Source: Trametopsis cervina
Taxonomy: Eukaryota > Basidiomycota > Agaricomycetes > Polyporales > Irpicaceae
Direction: 5' to 3'
DNA: 64,000 nt
Assembly (NCBI GenBank): GCA_022385755.1
Contig: MU278348.1
Coordinates: 1,679,470 to 1,743,469, forward strand
The number at the start of each line of letters is the position of its first letter. Within the stretch, counting starts at the first letter, position 1. Below the pieces are notes generated by a model. It worked only from the letters and a program-made list of their open reading frames with translations. It was not told the DNA's origin and made no database searches. The translations under genes and the position numbers were made by a program. This document shows, piece after piece, positions 9,395 through 21,045 of the stretch.

Positions 9395-11392
9395 ATGGGA
9401 AGACTTCTTGGCAGAGTGTTTGCCTCCTTTACTGTGTTTCTGATCGCGTTCATTGGGTACACTTCGCAAATATGGATCATATGGCCTTGGTACGGTCATG
9501 AGCTCTCTGTACAGCTCATCGTACTTCTGCTACCGTTCAAGTAAGTCCTGGTTTTTAGTTGGAATTTATTATCACTTATGACAGTCAGTGCTTTGCTCGG
9601 TATGCTATGGTGGAACTACTACCTCTGTGTTGCTACCAATCCTGGAGAAGTCCCGAAGTCATGGGTGAGTCTTTGCGCACATGAACTGCGAGGTTTCATT
9701 AGCTGACTATGCTGTAGCAACCCGACTTCCAAGGCGATGAAGGCTACGAAGTCAAAAAGCTAACGCGCCGCCCTCGATATTGCCGGACGTGCGAGAACTT
9801 CAAGCCACCTAGAGCGCATCACTGTAGGCAGTGTAATCGGTACGCCCGTCTGTGGTTCTTCCAGGACACGAAATTTACGTATATCATCGTGCAGTTGTGT
9901 GCTACGAATGGGTAAGCATATCTATGGAATTCTGGACCGCGCTCTTACCCGCCTGTTTAGACCACCACTGTCCTTGGATTAACAATTGTGTCGGACACTT
10001 CAACCAAGGTCACTTCATCAGGTTCCTGTTCTACGTAAATCTAGCATGCAGTTACCATCTGGTCATGGTAACGAGGCGCGTCTTCTACGCTATGTATGGA
10101 AGCTTCTGGGTGAGTAATACACGTCTTATGCTGCTCGGTCTGACACTAATACTCCGAACCAGGATGACCCATCAGCCAGTGAACTTATCTTTATCATCCT
10201 AAATTATACCCTCTGCATACCCGTCTGGTTGGCAGTTGGCGGCTTCAGGTTCGTGTTCTTGCGAGTGGCTGATTAACGGTACTCATGTCCCGCAGCATAT
10301 ATCATTTCAACGCTCTCTGTAAGAACACAACAACTATTGAAGGATGGGAGAAGGACAAAGCCGCCACCCTTGTGCGCCGTGGAAAAATACAAGAGGTTTG
10401 TTGTCCACCTATATTCATGTGTTAACCACACACTGACTTCAACATTTCAGATCAAATTTCCCTATGTGCGCCCCTCATGACATACAGCGTACCATTCACT
10501 TACATTTCATTACAGAACCTCGGACGACGCAAAAACATCGAGTCCATCCTCGGCCAGTCCCCACTGCTATGGTGCTGCCCGACAGTCACACCCGGTACAG
10601 GACTCAAATACCCAGTGTCTGATTTCGGTGGTGAGTGGACTGAACTATCCCAGTTTGGGCACCGAGAAAGTCGTGCATGGGGGGACGATAGTTTCCACGA
10701 GCCGTGAGGCTCCCCCATGCCAGCATCATGTAAGCCGTGACATTCCCGGGTGTCCTTTTCCTTGGCGTGTCATGCCGCTGTTGTGGCAGTACATGACGCA
10801 TCGCTCACTCGTTCTTCTTTGCGCAGTGGCTGGGCAGGAGGAGTGGCCTCCGAAAGACCCTCGCGCCGTCGAGCACTCCGATCACAAGTTCGAACTACCT
10901 AAGACTCCATGGACATACGAGAATGGCGAGCTCAACCCCGACCTCCGACCGTCCAGCAGTGCTTTGAGAAAGCTTTCCGAATCCACAACAGCACGTCGAA
11001 AAGGGAGGCCGAAAGAGCCCATATCCGCTGTACCACCCTATCACCCAGACTACAAACCTCCAGGCGACGACGGAGGATTTTCTGACTCGCCGGGTACCGC
11101 TCACTCGTCTTCTGAGGAGGAGGAGGAAGAAGAAGATGATGATGACGACGACGATGTTCCTTTGGGCCATTCGCGCGCATTCGTGCGGAGGGGTTCAGAG
11201 GGGTACGAGGTACGCACCATCGACCGAGAGGACATGCTCCGACATCACGTAGTATCTCAAATGGGCGAGCCAGGGCGGTACAACGTCTACGTCCCCGACC
11301 CTTCGAGCGAGAGCGAGCCAGAGGTAGAGGTAGAAGCCGACACACCAGTTGCTGCGAAAGTCGAGCGATGGCGAGCGTCGGCAGCCACATAG
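9395..11392 (+). CDS. PFA4: DHHC palmitoyltransferase Pfa4
   Basis: Predicted 463-residue ER membrane S-acyltransferase. Ten exons: 9395-9540, 9589-9664, 9718-9839, 9895-9911, 9961-10109, 10163-10248, 10296-10395, 10451-10465, 10516-10630 and 10827-11392 (1392 nt, in phase). Two N-terminal membrane helices are followed by the cysteine-rich domain [19 protein letters not shown], then NRCVLRM and the catalytic [16 protein letters not shown]. Then come the third and fourth helices and the Pfa4-type segment [12 protein letters not shown] with IKFPYNLGRRKN. The tail is long, acidic and hydrophilic, with a Glu/Asp run near 11120. Pfa4 is known in yeast to palmitoylate chitin synthase Chs3; a wall-related role here is inferred. 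Two exons are microexons of 17 and 15 nt, and one intron (10631-10826, 196 nt) is unusually long for this locus. Confidence 0.93.
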
Positions 11393-11538
11393 TGTCGTTG
11401 CTGGAGGAGGTGCACAGGATCTAGGACATTGTACAGGATCATTACGGATAATTATAGAACATAACCCATCTCACGGACTTATACATGCAATTCTAAAGCC
11501 CTGACGTACACCGCGCACCATAAATACCGCCCTTCATG

Positions 11539-13851
11539 CTATAGACGTTCTAGGTATACTCGCCAGATGGAACCTTCTGGCTCTCCAACCTCGACGACGT
11601 TCGAACCTATAGGTATCTCGACGTCCCACGCGGATTTCTCATCCTCTTGGGGATCTATCACGATCCCGTTCAGCTTCACCTGTATCTCAGCAGGAAGCTG
11701 TGCCATAGCTTTCCCTTTTCCCTTCGGACTCTCAGTAGTCTTCGCTCGCTTCTTACGTGGTCGTCCACGTCCACGCCTCGGCTTCTGGTGAGATTCTTCT
11801 TCGTCCTCCTCCTCTTCCTCCTCTTCGCGCCGTTCGTGCAGTTTATCCTTGCCTTTCCCCTCATCATCGCTCTCCTCTTCCTCCTCGCCCCCAGGACCCG
11901 AAAGTCGTACATCCGCAATGTGCACGCTCGTCTCGTTCTTCCCAAGCCGCCCCGCCCAGATCTTCACGCCGTCCCTGTAATCCAACGGGATGTGCCGCCC
12001 AAGTGGACGAGTGACAACAGAGACAGATCGTATCTGGCGGCGATTTCGCAACTCTGGTGGAGTCGGCGATTTAGGCATGCTGATGATATTGGCATGTTGG
12101 GCGGGTTGCAACGGCGGTGCAGAGTATTGTGTTGCACCTCTACTGGGGTGAGCAGCAGTCGCGGACGCTGCGGGTGTGGCTGATTGGTAGGCAGCATTAG
12201 GATAGTAGGGTGATGAAGTACCGTTATACGCCGGTTGCCCATAAGTCGGTTGTACTGAGGAAGGGGTAGGAGGTATTTGTGAAGAGAATGCGGTGGACTG
12301 GGAAGGTGCAGCGGAGATGGCAGGCGCTGGAGGTAATGGTGTGCTTGTTTTTGGTGGTGCTGTTCGGGCAGTTGTGGGTGTAGGTGCCGCCAGAGGAGCA
12401 TGTGTATTGGAAGCAGTTGGGGCAGGGGCGATAGCGCTTGAAGTGGCAATAGCGGGGGCAGGAGCCACCGGCGCCGTCGATGCCCCTGGAGGGTGGACAT
12501 GGGAGGCTGCTGGCATCTTGAGCCTTATCTTTCTTGACTGGTTAGGGGCTGAGTAGGAAGGGATAGTGAATGGTGGGGGAAGGTCGGACATGAGTTGATG
12601 GAAGTACTCCTGCAGAAAATCAATGTTTGAGTCACAGAGCGATAGAATAGTATCTTACTCGAAGAACGACAGCATCATCCCAGATCTGAGTGTGCTCTTG
12701 ATTGAACTCCAGTGCGTTTGCGAATATGAGTTCGACATCGTTCGCGAAATCGGTCGGGTTCTCGTACTCCTTTCGCTTCAGATGTTTCTGGCATATTCGG
12801 ATTAACATGATGCACTCAGAACCATAAGGGGCTATACTCACGAAGACGTTCTCAAAACACTGCGGCTTCTTTATAACCTTGTAGTAAGATGGCCATAGTT
12901 TCCGATTAGGAAGGTCCATGAACTCTGCAGACAGGACACGACCACTAACGACGCACTTAGCTGACAAACAAGAACAAGGAGGGATAGGACATACGCATCG
13001 TCGGTTTTAGATATCAACTTCTGCAGACGAGTCTTCAGCAATCGGTTCATGGGAGGGCCTTTCTTCTTCTTTCCTTCTTCGCCCTCCCCTTCTGACCCAC
13101 TGCCGTCCCCGTCCGCATTCCCCTGTGTGCCATTCAACTTGTCCCACTCCTTTAGGGACAGTTTCTGCGCAGGCAACGACGTTGAGGTGGGATCTATGAG
13201 GTGCACATGAAGAGACTCACATGTAGATGCTTCGCATCCTTCCATATCTGACTGTCTCTAATGTTGTACTTCTTCGCGTTCTTGAAGCACTGCTCGAAAT
13301 CATGTTTGACCTCGTCGAAGAACGCATACTGCCCCGAGTCCAGCTGCCTTTTGATATCATCGAGAGCGATAGGCCGCTTGATTTGTTCGTAATAATCAGG
13401 GTACTGCCGCTTCGATGGCAGACGAAGGAAGTCATGGGAAAGCGGACGGCCTCTGCAGGTTTGCGATGCATTCGCATTTCGTTATTGACAAACGAGCGAT
13501 GGGTGCAGTTGATGGGAGGTGTATGAAGAGGGGAGCGAGAGATATGGTTAGACGCAACCGCTCGAATGAAGGCTTCGAGATAAACACAAACACGCACTCC
13601 TTGCTCGTCGCGTCCTTAATCACTTGCCACAACCTCAGTCCTCGCTCCTTCACCACCTCCGGATCCTCCTTCACCTTCGCCCCCTCCTCCGCCTTCCCAC
13701 CCGCCGCGCTTGCGCCATTCGGCGCGTCGTGCTCCTCGCGAGGCGGACTGCTTGCGGACCCAGAGGGCTGCCCGGGTTTGTGTCGTTTGGCGCGTGGTGC
13801 GTCGATATCAACACCCTGCGCTGCGAACATGCTCACCTCCCTCTTCGACAT
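11539..13851 (-). CDS. Tandem-bromodomain chromatin remodelling subunit (RSC1/2/4-like)
   Basis: Predicted 652-residue nuclear protein. Exons 13851-13598, 13452-13221, 13164-12995, 12944-12842, 12787-12659 and 12609-11539 join in phase. Bromodomain 1 spans exons 1-2: DFLRLPSKRQYPDYYEQIKR, then CFKNAKKYNIRDSQIW. Bromodomain 2 spans exons 3-5: EFMDLPNRKLWPSYYKVIKK, then FANALEFNQEHTQIW. Both retain the acetyl-lysine-binding Asn (KKYN and LEFN). A Lys/Glu-rich linker separates them. The C-terminal half is Ala/Pro/Thr-rich, followed by an acidic Glu/Asp block and basic Arg-Gly-Arg-Pro-Arg-Lys-Lys sequence like an AT-hook. It ends in a short folded-looking domain (VKLNGIVI...WDVEIPIGSNVVEV). Two adjacent bromodomains without a visible BAH domain fit Rsc4 best; Rsc1/2-type or polybromo relatives are possible. 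Confidence 0.85.
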
Positions 13852-14204
13852 CGCGGCAAAATTTGACGGGGAACTGCAAGTGCTGGACGGTATTCTCAGT
13901 GGACTCGAAGGCCAGTCGGTGTCTGGGACGCGTACGGCTCTGTGTCCAACAACTGGCCACCCTTCCGTTGCGTGACGGCGACGTTACACCCTAATCAGGC
14001 AGGTGTGCGGCACGTCACGTGGTATGCGCGAACAGCGCTCAAGAGCGAATCCTTGGAGGCTTAAAGTCATTTTGACTGCTACTACTGTACTACTACTTGT
14101 CCGTAAAACATAACATATCGTATAAACCTTCACACAACCTCTTCCCTTCCACCTGAGGAAGGTTGATGACTCCATGGCTCGTTTACTTCCCCGTGTGCTG
14201 TGCT

Positions 14205-14760
14205 CTACTCGTCGAACGTCCACCCATCCTTCTTAAGTGCTTCAACCGCCGCGTTGACTTTTTCTCGCGGAACGAGGACATAATCCGTATTCCTGCAAAC
14301 ATAGTACGGCGTCACGAACCCCACTTTGCCTATCAAATGCTAGATCAACTCACCACGTCGAGACGACGAATACACCAATCCCCGCCTCTTTGAGCGGACT
14401 CGTAAAGTTGCATATAACACCAACAATATCTGCAGCGAACCCAACAGTGGTCAGCTTTTCATCCCCTCCTAATCGCACTATATAGAACGCACCAAACTCC
14501 ATAGGCCCCGCGATCTTAATACACTTCCACCCCGCCCCCTGCCCACCCGCATCCCCACCCTCCTCCTCCTCCACAACCGACACCTCCTCCCCCGTCCTCG
14601 TCACCGCCAAAAACCTTTGACTCTCCCCCACGCCCACGGGCTCCATCAACGCCCGAACATACTTCTCAGGTAAAGCATCCCCGGGCTTCAGCTGCGTCAC
14701 TGCAAAGTTGTTCGCGAGCACGCGTAGCACGAATGCGGGATGCGAGAATGGGGGCGGCAT
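14205..14760 (-). CDS. ACT-domain protein (CASTOR-type ACT fold), unknown function
   Basis: Predicted 164-residue protein from exons 14760-14354 and 14292-14205. The second half reads GPMEFGAFYIVRL, then FTSPLKEAGIGVFVVSTW, and after splicing NTDYVLVPREKVNAAVEALK. This is the pattern of the small ACT domain found in CASTOR-like amino-acid sensors and related fungal/bacterial proteins. The first half (FVLRVLANNFAVTQLKPGD) is typical of the preceding domain in such proteins. An upstream in-frame ATG at 14814 would add 18 residues without homology, so 14760 is preferred. The ligand (amino acid or other) cannot be told from sequence. It lies downstream of the bromodomain gene on the same strand but is too far away and separately spliced to be co-transcribed. 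Confidence 0.75.
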
Positions 14761-15057
14761 GACCGCGGAGAATAAGATAGAGGTTTGGAGGGTAGGCGCG
14801 CGTGTGCATCTCATCTATCAGTTGCATGCAGAAGTTAGAGATCCCCGGCGCAACGCTAATCTCAACCTGTGCTGATCAGACTCCAACGTTCCGCACCGTC
14901 GCGAGGGCGCACGCACCCGGCCAGCCAGTCACCATAAACGTGTTTATTCGTACAGCATGCTACACCTTTCTTACGTGGTCGAAAAATCAATGTATCAATA
15001 CACAAGAGATCGCCAGCACGTTCGCCTCTTTTCCTCGCCCTTCTGTGCAGCTTACGC

Positions 15058-16837
15058 TTACGCGGACACGATGGAGATCGTGTAGTCCTGTGAGTGGCTG
15101 CTGCCCGTGAACACCGTCTCCTGTGTACTCCCACTCGGCGTCCCATCGCTCGTCCACGCCGTCGACCCGCCGAACGCGAGCAGGAGGTTCCCGCCCGAAG
15201 TCACCTATTAATAGCACACCCACCGCGAGGTCAGCCAAATCCCTAACAACGCAGAACCCAAAACACCAGAAAACGGAGAAAGAAAGCGATGCGTACCGCA
15301 GAGAACTTTGATGCGGTAACACCGCTGCCGCACGAGAGCGTGCTGCCGGAGACGCCGCACGAGCCTTTGGAGGTGGACATCGTGAAGGAGGAGGACGAGC
15401 CGGAGATGGTGTAGGTCGCGAGCGTTTGCGTGGACCAGGTCCCGCCCGAGAGGAGCCCGCCGGTGCTGCTGGCGTGTAGCTGCGCTTTGGAGGGGAGCGT
15501 GCCGCTTCCCTGTATTCAGCCAGAGATGTGTTAGCGATGGGATCCGTGCTGGTGGTGGAGGGGGGAGGCAGGGGGACTTACGCCTGTGGGGTTGGAGCCG
15601 CCGCTTGTTGTGGTGGGCGACCCGCCGCCGGAGGACGAACCAGACTTGGGAGGGTACTTCAACCCCGTGCTCGCGCAGCTTCCCTTCTTCGGCGCATCTA
15701 CCAATCCAACATCAGCACCCATCCTCCCTTCAAAACGAGGTATGAGGTAGCGAACGCACCGATAGGAACGAACTGCCCGTCAAACAACGACCCCTTCAAA
15801 TGGAAATACCAGCTGATCTGGTTGAGCGACGTGCCGTCGCAGTCGAGCGCGGGCGTGACGCCCGACGCGGATTTGAGCGCGGAGGTGATGGAGGCGAGCG
15901 TGAAGGTCTTGCTGGTGGAGGGCGTGATGCCCGCCTGCGAGAGCCAGTCGAACGTCGGGAGCGTCTGGCGTGTTTCGGTTGGTGAGCAAGCGGTCTCGTG
16001 CGGTGCGGAGGGATGTGGTGGAGGGGGTAGGGTAGGGGGAACTCACCTTGAAGAGGTTGACGACGACCTGGAAGAAGGCGACTGCCTCTGCGCCTTTCGG
16101 GCTCCCGCTGGGCAGGCAGGTCTTTTCGAGAGTGCTGTAGCATGTTCCGTGGGTGCTCCATTCATGCTGAGGACGAAGATATGGATCATGTTAGGGATCA
16201 ATTGCGATTGTGGGAGGGATGGGGGATGGGGAAGACGGACCTCCCAGAATTGCTCGTTCTGCCCGTTGATGTCGACCCAGAAGTCGTTCATGAAGTCTAG
16301 GGTGCTTTGCGCGCCTTGGGCGGAGAGCAACTAAAGGGGCGCGTGAATATGGGAGTCGTTACGGGAGCGAAAGATGCGGGACATACGCTGCCGATGCCTG
16401 TGTATGCGCGGGAGGGGTCGCAGTTCTCTGTGAAGGTGCCATCACAGCTGTACAACGTGATTCGTCAGTCTCTGTAATTGGGAATGTTGCGTTCATTGCT
16501 CACTTATCCGGCCAGAGACCTGCACGAACAACTTGGTCAGATGAACGCGTCAATGCGCGAATGCGACCAGCGGCGTACCGTGAATTGTCCAGCTATCCGA
16601 GGGCCCAGTGGAGGGGTTCGTGTCCCAGAACTGGGTCTGCAGAAGCAAGCCTCCAGGCGACTCGAAGCAGCACGAGTTGGTCTGCTTAGTCGTGTTCGTG
16701 CACGACGCAACTCCGCTCGTGCCGCATCCGGAGCTGACCCTCTTGAACAGATCCATGGGGCCCAGCGCGGGCGTGAGGAGGGGGCTAGCCGCGGAGAGGG
16801 CGGCGAGAGAGCCGAGGAGGACCAGTGAGGCGACCAT
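15058..16837 (-). CDS. Secreted ribonuclease T2 with C-terminal extension (Rny1-like)
   Basis: Predicted 408-residue secreted endoribonuclease. Nine exons on the minus strand: 16837-16579, 16519-16504, 16447-16387, 16330-16241, 16166-16047, 15964-15760, 15697-15582, 15509-15297 and 15204-15058 (1227 nt, in phase). A signal peptide ([17 protein letters not shown]) is followed by the RNase T2 fold. CAS I WTIHGLWPDNC and [14 protein letters not shown] both keep the catalytic His, and paired cysteines match T2 enzymes. A Ser/Gly/Thr-rich linker leads to a C-terminal beta-rich domain ([16 protein letters not shown]...[13 protein letters not shown]). That arrangement is known from Rny1-type fungal T2 enzymes. 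The exon of 16 nt lies inside CAS I. A TATA box is visible about 80 nt upstream. Probable role: extracellular or vacuolar RNA breakdown for nutrition. Confidence 0.93.
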
Positions 16838-16916
16838 GGTGCAGAGGTGTGGGGCTGGGGAGGAGGAGGTGCGGAAAGGATGCACCTTGGAGAAGCATGG
16901 GTGAAGACTTGTGCGA

Positions 16917-16923
16917 TTATATA
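16917..16923 (-). promoter_or_regulatory. TATA box of the RNase T2 gene
   Basis: TATATAA on the minus strand, 80 nt before the ATG at 16837. Position and sequence fit a strong core promoter, as expected for a secreted, inducible enzyme. Confidence 0.5.
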
Positions 16924-18366
16924 TGACCGAAGGGGGATCATCTGGGAACGTGCACTAAGAAGCAGGTTGCCCGCTGGGTACCAAGAATGGCTGATCCGGC
17001 GTAGAGGCATCTCTTGTTGCCATGTTCTCTCCCGCATTTCAATCTTCAAGGGAAGGCAGAGCGTGGCACGCTGCTCCAGCAATCTCACAGGATGCACATG
17101 GCAGGACGAACATTTGGCTATCAGCAGATCCCGCATCAGCGAGTGTGTCAGTAGTGTACCGAGGAATGTCGAGGGGGCGAGAGATAACGCACAATGCACG
17201 GCGCCGTCCTGCGCTGGTACCACAAGCCAGCGCACAGCACCGGGGTACGCGCCTAGATGAGGGATTAACATGCTGAACGCAGCGCCACCACTGTCATGAG
17301 ACAACGACGACGACGACGGAGCACTGACCGGCGTTGCACATCGCGCGGGGGTCGCGACCGCCATCGCACGTTTCTCGCCTGAAACTGGGAGCGTTCGACG
17401 AGGCAGTCCACAGCCTGGACGCACGCATTTTCTCAAGGTTTGCTGCGTAAACACGCCTCGGCAGCTGGGACGGACGGACGGAGAAGGCAGCATGGAAAAG
17501 CAGAGTCGAGTGCCCACATGCACACAGATATGTAGGCGCCGAGAACAAGCTGATGATTCCTTCGAATGATCACAGCGCGACAGCGGGTTCATGTGCCACC
17601 GACGCGTAGATTATCATGAAGCTGCGTGCTGTGTTCTCAGATCTACCACTAGCACGTTGATTGTCCCTGGTCATTGTGTGAGTATATACGTAGGGGGCTG
17701 CGATAGGTCGGTATGCGCCGACGTTGCATACTGTCAATGGAGGCGAGGAGATAAAAATACAAGTGACGCACAGGAGTTGCTATTGCAGCAGTGTTCTTTG
17801 AGCCTAATTGTTCCCCAGGTGGGCGGTTTGACTGGAAGCGTTTGTCTTGTTTTGTTCATTTCCGTGTTAGCCACGAACGGTCGTAAATGCATGTGCGTGG
17901 TGCTTGAGCATTTTTGTCTTCACTGCACGCAGGAGCACATGGGGACCAGGTCTACAATGAAAGCCTAAGCGTCACTAGCACCGCTATGCCCAGAGAATGA
18001 AGTGACTAACCATTCGCGGAGGATGATTGCGGCACAAAGTGTAGAACCTGGGGGAACAAGTCAACTAGGCTTATCCTTCTAGCGCGAACAGGATGCATTT
18101 CCAACACTCACCATGCTGTGCTGCTGCGTTGAACTTTGAGTGAGATCGAACCCGACAGTCTACGGCAGTGGGACCCATGTAGGTCCCGCGCCTTTCCGCA
18201 GAGAAGTGGCTATAATCATGGCCGGTATCCTGCAGTTCACCCTCATGCTGTGTTATGAGATAAAAGAAAATAATCAATCAACTAGATATAGCAACTAATT
18301 ACCCATGTACATGTATGTAGGCGCACACCGCATACAACGCCAATCCATCCTATCCATCCCATCTCA
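16924..18366. other. Intergenic region, no gene recognised
   Basis: 1.4 kb between the RNase T2 promoter and the 3' end of the aldehyde dehydrogenase gene. Minus-strand open codons extend from the RNase T2 first exon to 17592 and a 125-codon plus frame lies at 17591-17968. Neither has a recognisable domain or splice extension. I see no repeats or RNA gene. Confidence 0.45.
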
Positions 18367-20793
18367 TCACCGTCCAGCCGCGTTCACAAGCTTGAGCAAC
18401 GAGTCAAATTTGCCCCGCCAGCTCTCAGCATAGAACATCCCAATGAGCCCGCTCACGAATTCCCTGTAACATCATAACTTAGCCAGTGTCGTGCGGTGTT
18501 ATGCAGAGGAGGGATACGCACCAGCTGATAGCAACAGAACGAACAGGATAATCTAGCGCCCGAGGGATCGACGTCTGGACGAGCCAGGGCCACCGGTCAA
18601 CCACGATCGCCTTTGTGCTGCAGAGCGCACGCAGGCCCTCCGGCCCACCTACGCAAGCTGTGAGTGATTACTTCCAAACGTCATCGGAAGCGACCAACTC
18701 ACCGAAACGTCCGTAGCCACTCAACTTCACGCCTCCGAACGGCAGGTCTTGGCTGTATCATCTGTTAGCGCGCTGTGCTCATATATGGTTGTCAAGAAAC
18801 CTACTTCAACTAGGAACGCGGTTGTCAGCTAACCGCGTTGGCGAGACTGAAAGGAAATACAACGTACGTAGAAAACGGCAAAATCGTTGATCGACACCAT
18901 GCCGCACTGCAGGTGCTTCGCGACCTTCTCAACGCACTGTTCCTGGTCTGGCCCAAACACGCTCGCACCAAGCCCATACTTCGTGTTGTTCGCGATATCG
19001 ATCGCCTCGTCAAGCGTGTCGTACTTCATAATCGTCGCAATCGGTGCAAACACTGCAATCCCATTCAGCACATATCACACAAACAAGTAATCAAGTAAGA
19101 GACAACTCACTTTCGGCTTGAGCAAGATGCGACTTCGGGTCGACGTCTCCCACAACAGTCGGGCTGAAATACGCCCCATGCTCGAGATACGGATGCGGCC
19201 AGCGCCGCCCGCCCACATCAATCGTCGCGCCGTGGTTCTGCGCCGTCTCGAGCACCTGCTCGAGATAGTCGAACCGTGACGAGTTGATCATGGCGCCGAC
19301 GTCTGCGGTGACGAGGAATCCGTCTGTGGGCTGGGACATGGCGGGCCCGAGACGGAGCTCTTTCGTCTTTTCGACGATCGTGCTGTAGACTTCGTCGTAT
19401 TGGCTTCTGTGCACTATTAGGCGTTCGATGCCGATGCAGTTCTGGCCTGCGTTTTGGCTGAAAGTTCATGAGTTGGGCATCATCTATCAAAACAACGAAG
19501 TAATGCATACAATAGTCCACGCATCCATATACTGGCGTATTGCTTGATGTCTGTGGAGGGCATGACGATGCATGCGTCCTTTCCGCCGAGTTCGAGGGTT
19601 ACTGGAGTGAGCGATTCGGCCGCCGCGGCTACAACCTTGCGACCGACTTCCTCAGAACCGATAAATGTGATGTGTCTGATCCAGGGGGACTTGGTCAATG
19701 TATCGGCTTCCTCGGGGTAGCAGCACACGAGCTAATTTTCTGTCAGCGCGGCTAACGTCATAGTTGGCAGTAAACTTACTTGAACTAATTCGGGGTCTTG
19801 GCCACATGCACGGAGACACTCTTTGATAGCGCCAACAAACCATTGAGAAGACCAAATGACGTTCTCCGAGCATTTAACAACGACTGCGTTGCCGGCGAAG
19901 ATGGAGGCAATTATAGGCGAGAATAGGTTGTGCAAAGCTGGTGGCAGTGGTTTTAGCCCAAGTTAAGCAAGAATCCAGATACGAGACTCACGATAGTTCC
20001 ATGAAACGATAGCAGCAACTACGCCCAAAGGCTCGTAGTACACCTTAGCAGATTTATATGTCAAGAGCCAGTTAGTAGATCTCGACTCCGGTTTCAAGTA
20101 ACGTTCGCCATGTGTCACAAGCCAGTCCATCTTCGAGGCCGTAGTAAGAATTTCCCCAAGAGCAGCATCCAGCACTAATAAGGAAACGTAAGCCACCCAT
20201 ACGAGCCCCACAGCATTCACCACATACACGTCTTCCCAGTATCCCTCGCAGCAACCTTCGCACACACCTCCTGGTTATCAATCAACCACTTCTTCAAGCT
20301 CCTAATCACCTTCCTCCGATCCGCAAACGAGCTCTTGCGCCACGCGTTCTGCGCCGTCGCGGCCAGCGTGACCTTGTTCGTGATGTCCTCCGAGTTGTCT
20401 GCCATGTATGTGCCGAGGTGCCAGGCTGTGGCCGGGTCGAAACAGGTGATGTAGCGCCGTCCGCCTGCGTAGCGGGGGGGCATTAGGGCGGGGTCGAGGA
20501 GATGCGAGTCCAGTGCTGGGTGCTCGATCTTTAGAGCTTGGAATTCGTCGCCGATTTGCTGTTCCAAAACGCGTCCGTGAGCATCATACCAATTACCCTC
20601 GCAAGGGAAGTGCGGGAACACGTACTTCGGGTGCACGATAGCGGAAGGGGACGGCGCGGTTGCGCATGGAGTGGTACCGCTGCACGACGAGCCATATGCC
20701 GACCGCAAAACAGATGGAGAGGGGGTATAATATGCTGCCGACGCTCGTGTCGTCGTATTCGTCGCTGTCCGCGAAACGTATTCTGTCGTCCAT
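18367..20793 (-). CDS. Membrane-anchored aldehyde dehydrogenase (Msc7/ALDH22 type)
   Basis: Multi-exon gene for an NAD(P)-dependent aldehyde dehydrogenase. The start ATG 20793 gives MDDRIRFADSDEYDD and then a single membrane helix (ILYPLSICFAVGIWLVVQ), the anchor of the fungal Msc7/plant ALDH22 group. Family motifs follow in order. The coenzyme-domain sequence is YEPLGVVAAIVSWNY. Next come HNLFSPIIASIFAGNAVVVK and HITFIGSEEVGRKV. The catalytic Glu motif is LELGGKDACIV. The nucleophile motif NAGQNCIGIERLIVH is rebuilt at about 19458-19410. Then come VFAPIATIMKYD and the C-terminal QDLPFGGVKLSGYGRFGG. The last exon (18463-18367) ends VNAAGR before TGA. All catalytic residues are present. Msc7 is known as an ER-associated protein of undefined substrate in yeast. 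The gene is divergent from the RING-H2 gene, 252 nt apart. Confidence 0.92.
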
Positions 20794-21045
20794 GGTAGGG
20801 TCGTCGTCGCAGATATGCGTGTATTCGTGAAGGGTGAAGGGGGTATGAGAGCGTAACGCACACGAGCTGCACGCAAAAGTTGGTAAATCAACCAAAACCA
20901 AACGAACCTCGAGGTCGCGTGGCGTGGCGCCCAACAGCGCGTTGTGTATGGCTATTTGTTCCTCATGGGGGCAAGTGTAATACTAGCGCCTAACGTCATA
21001 TTCCAAGCTATTCCATTCCTCCACGCTTGACCACCACCTACCGTT
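20794..21045. promoter_or_regulatory. Divergent promoter region (ALDH / RING-H2 ligase)
   Basis: 252 nt between divergent start codons. No clear TATA box is seen for either direction; the segment next to the RING gene is pyrimidine-rich. Confidence 0.35.

Noticed and set aside
11755..12590. Long plus-strand frames opposite the bromodomain gene
   Set aside because: They mirror the Ala/Pro/Thr and acidic low-complexity coding strand of the minus gene and lack any domain.
16537..17592. 351-codon minus-strand open frame
   Set aside because: Its left part is the RNase T2 first exon in another phase and the rest is low-complexity Ser/Pro/Arg sequence. The T2 frame has clear homology and a TATA box.
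17591..17968. 125-codon plus frame rich in Cys
   Set aside because: Cys-rich but without a signal peptide, conserved spacing or splice partners; judged a chance frame.
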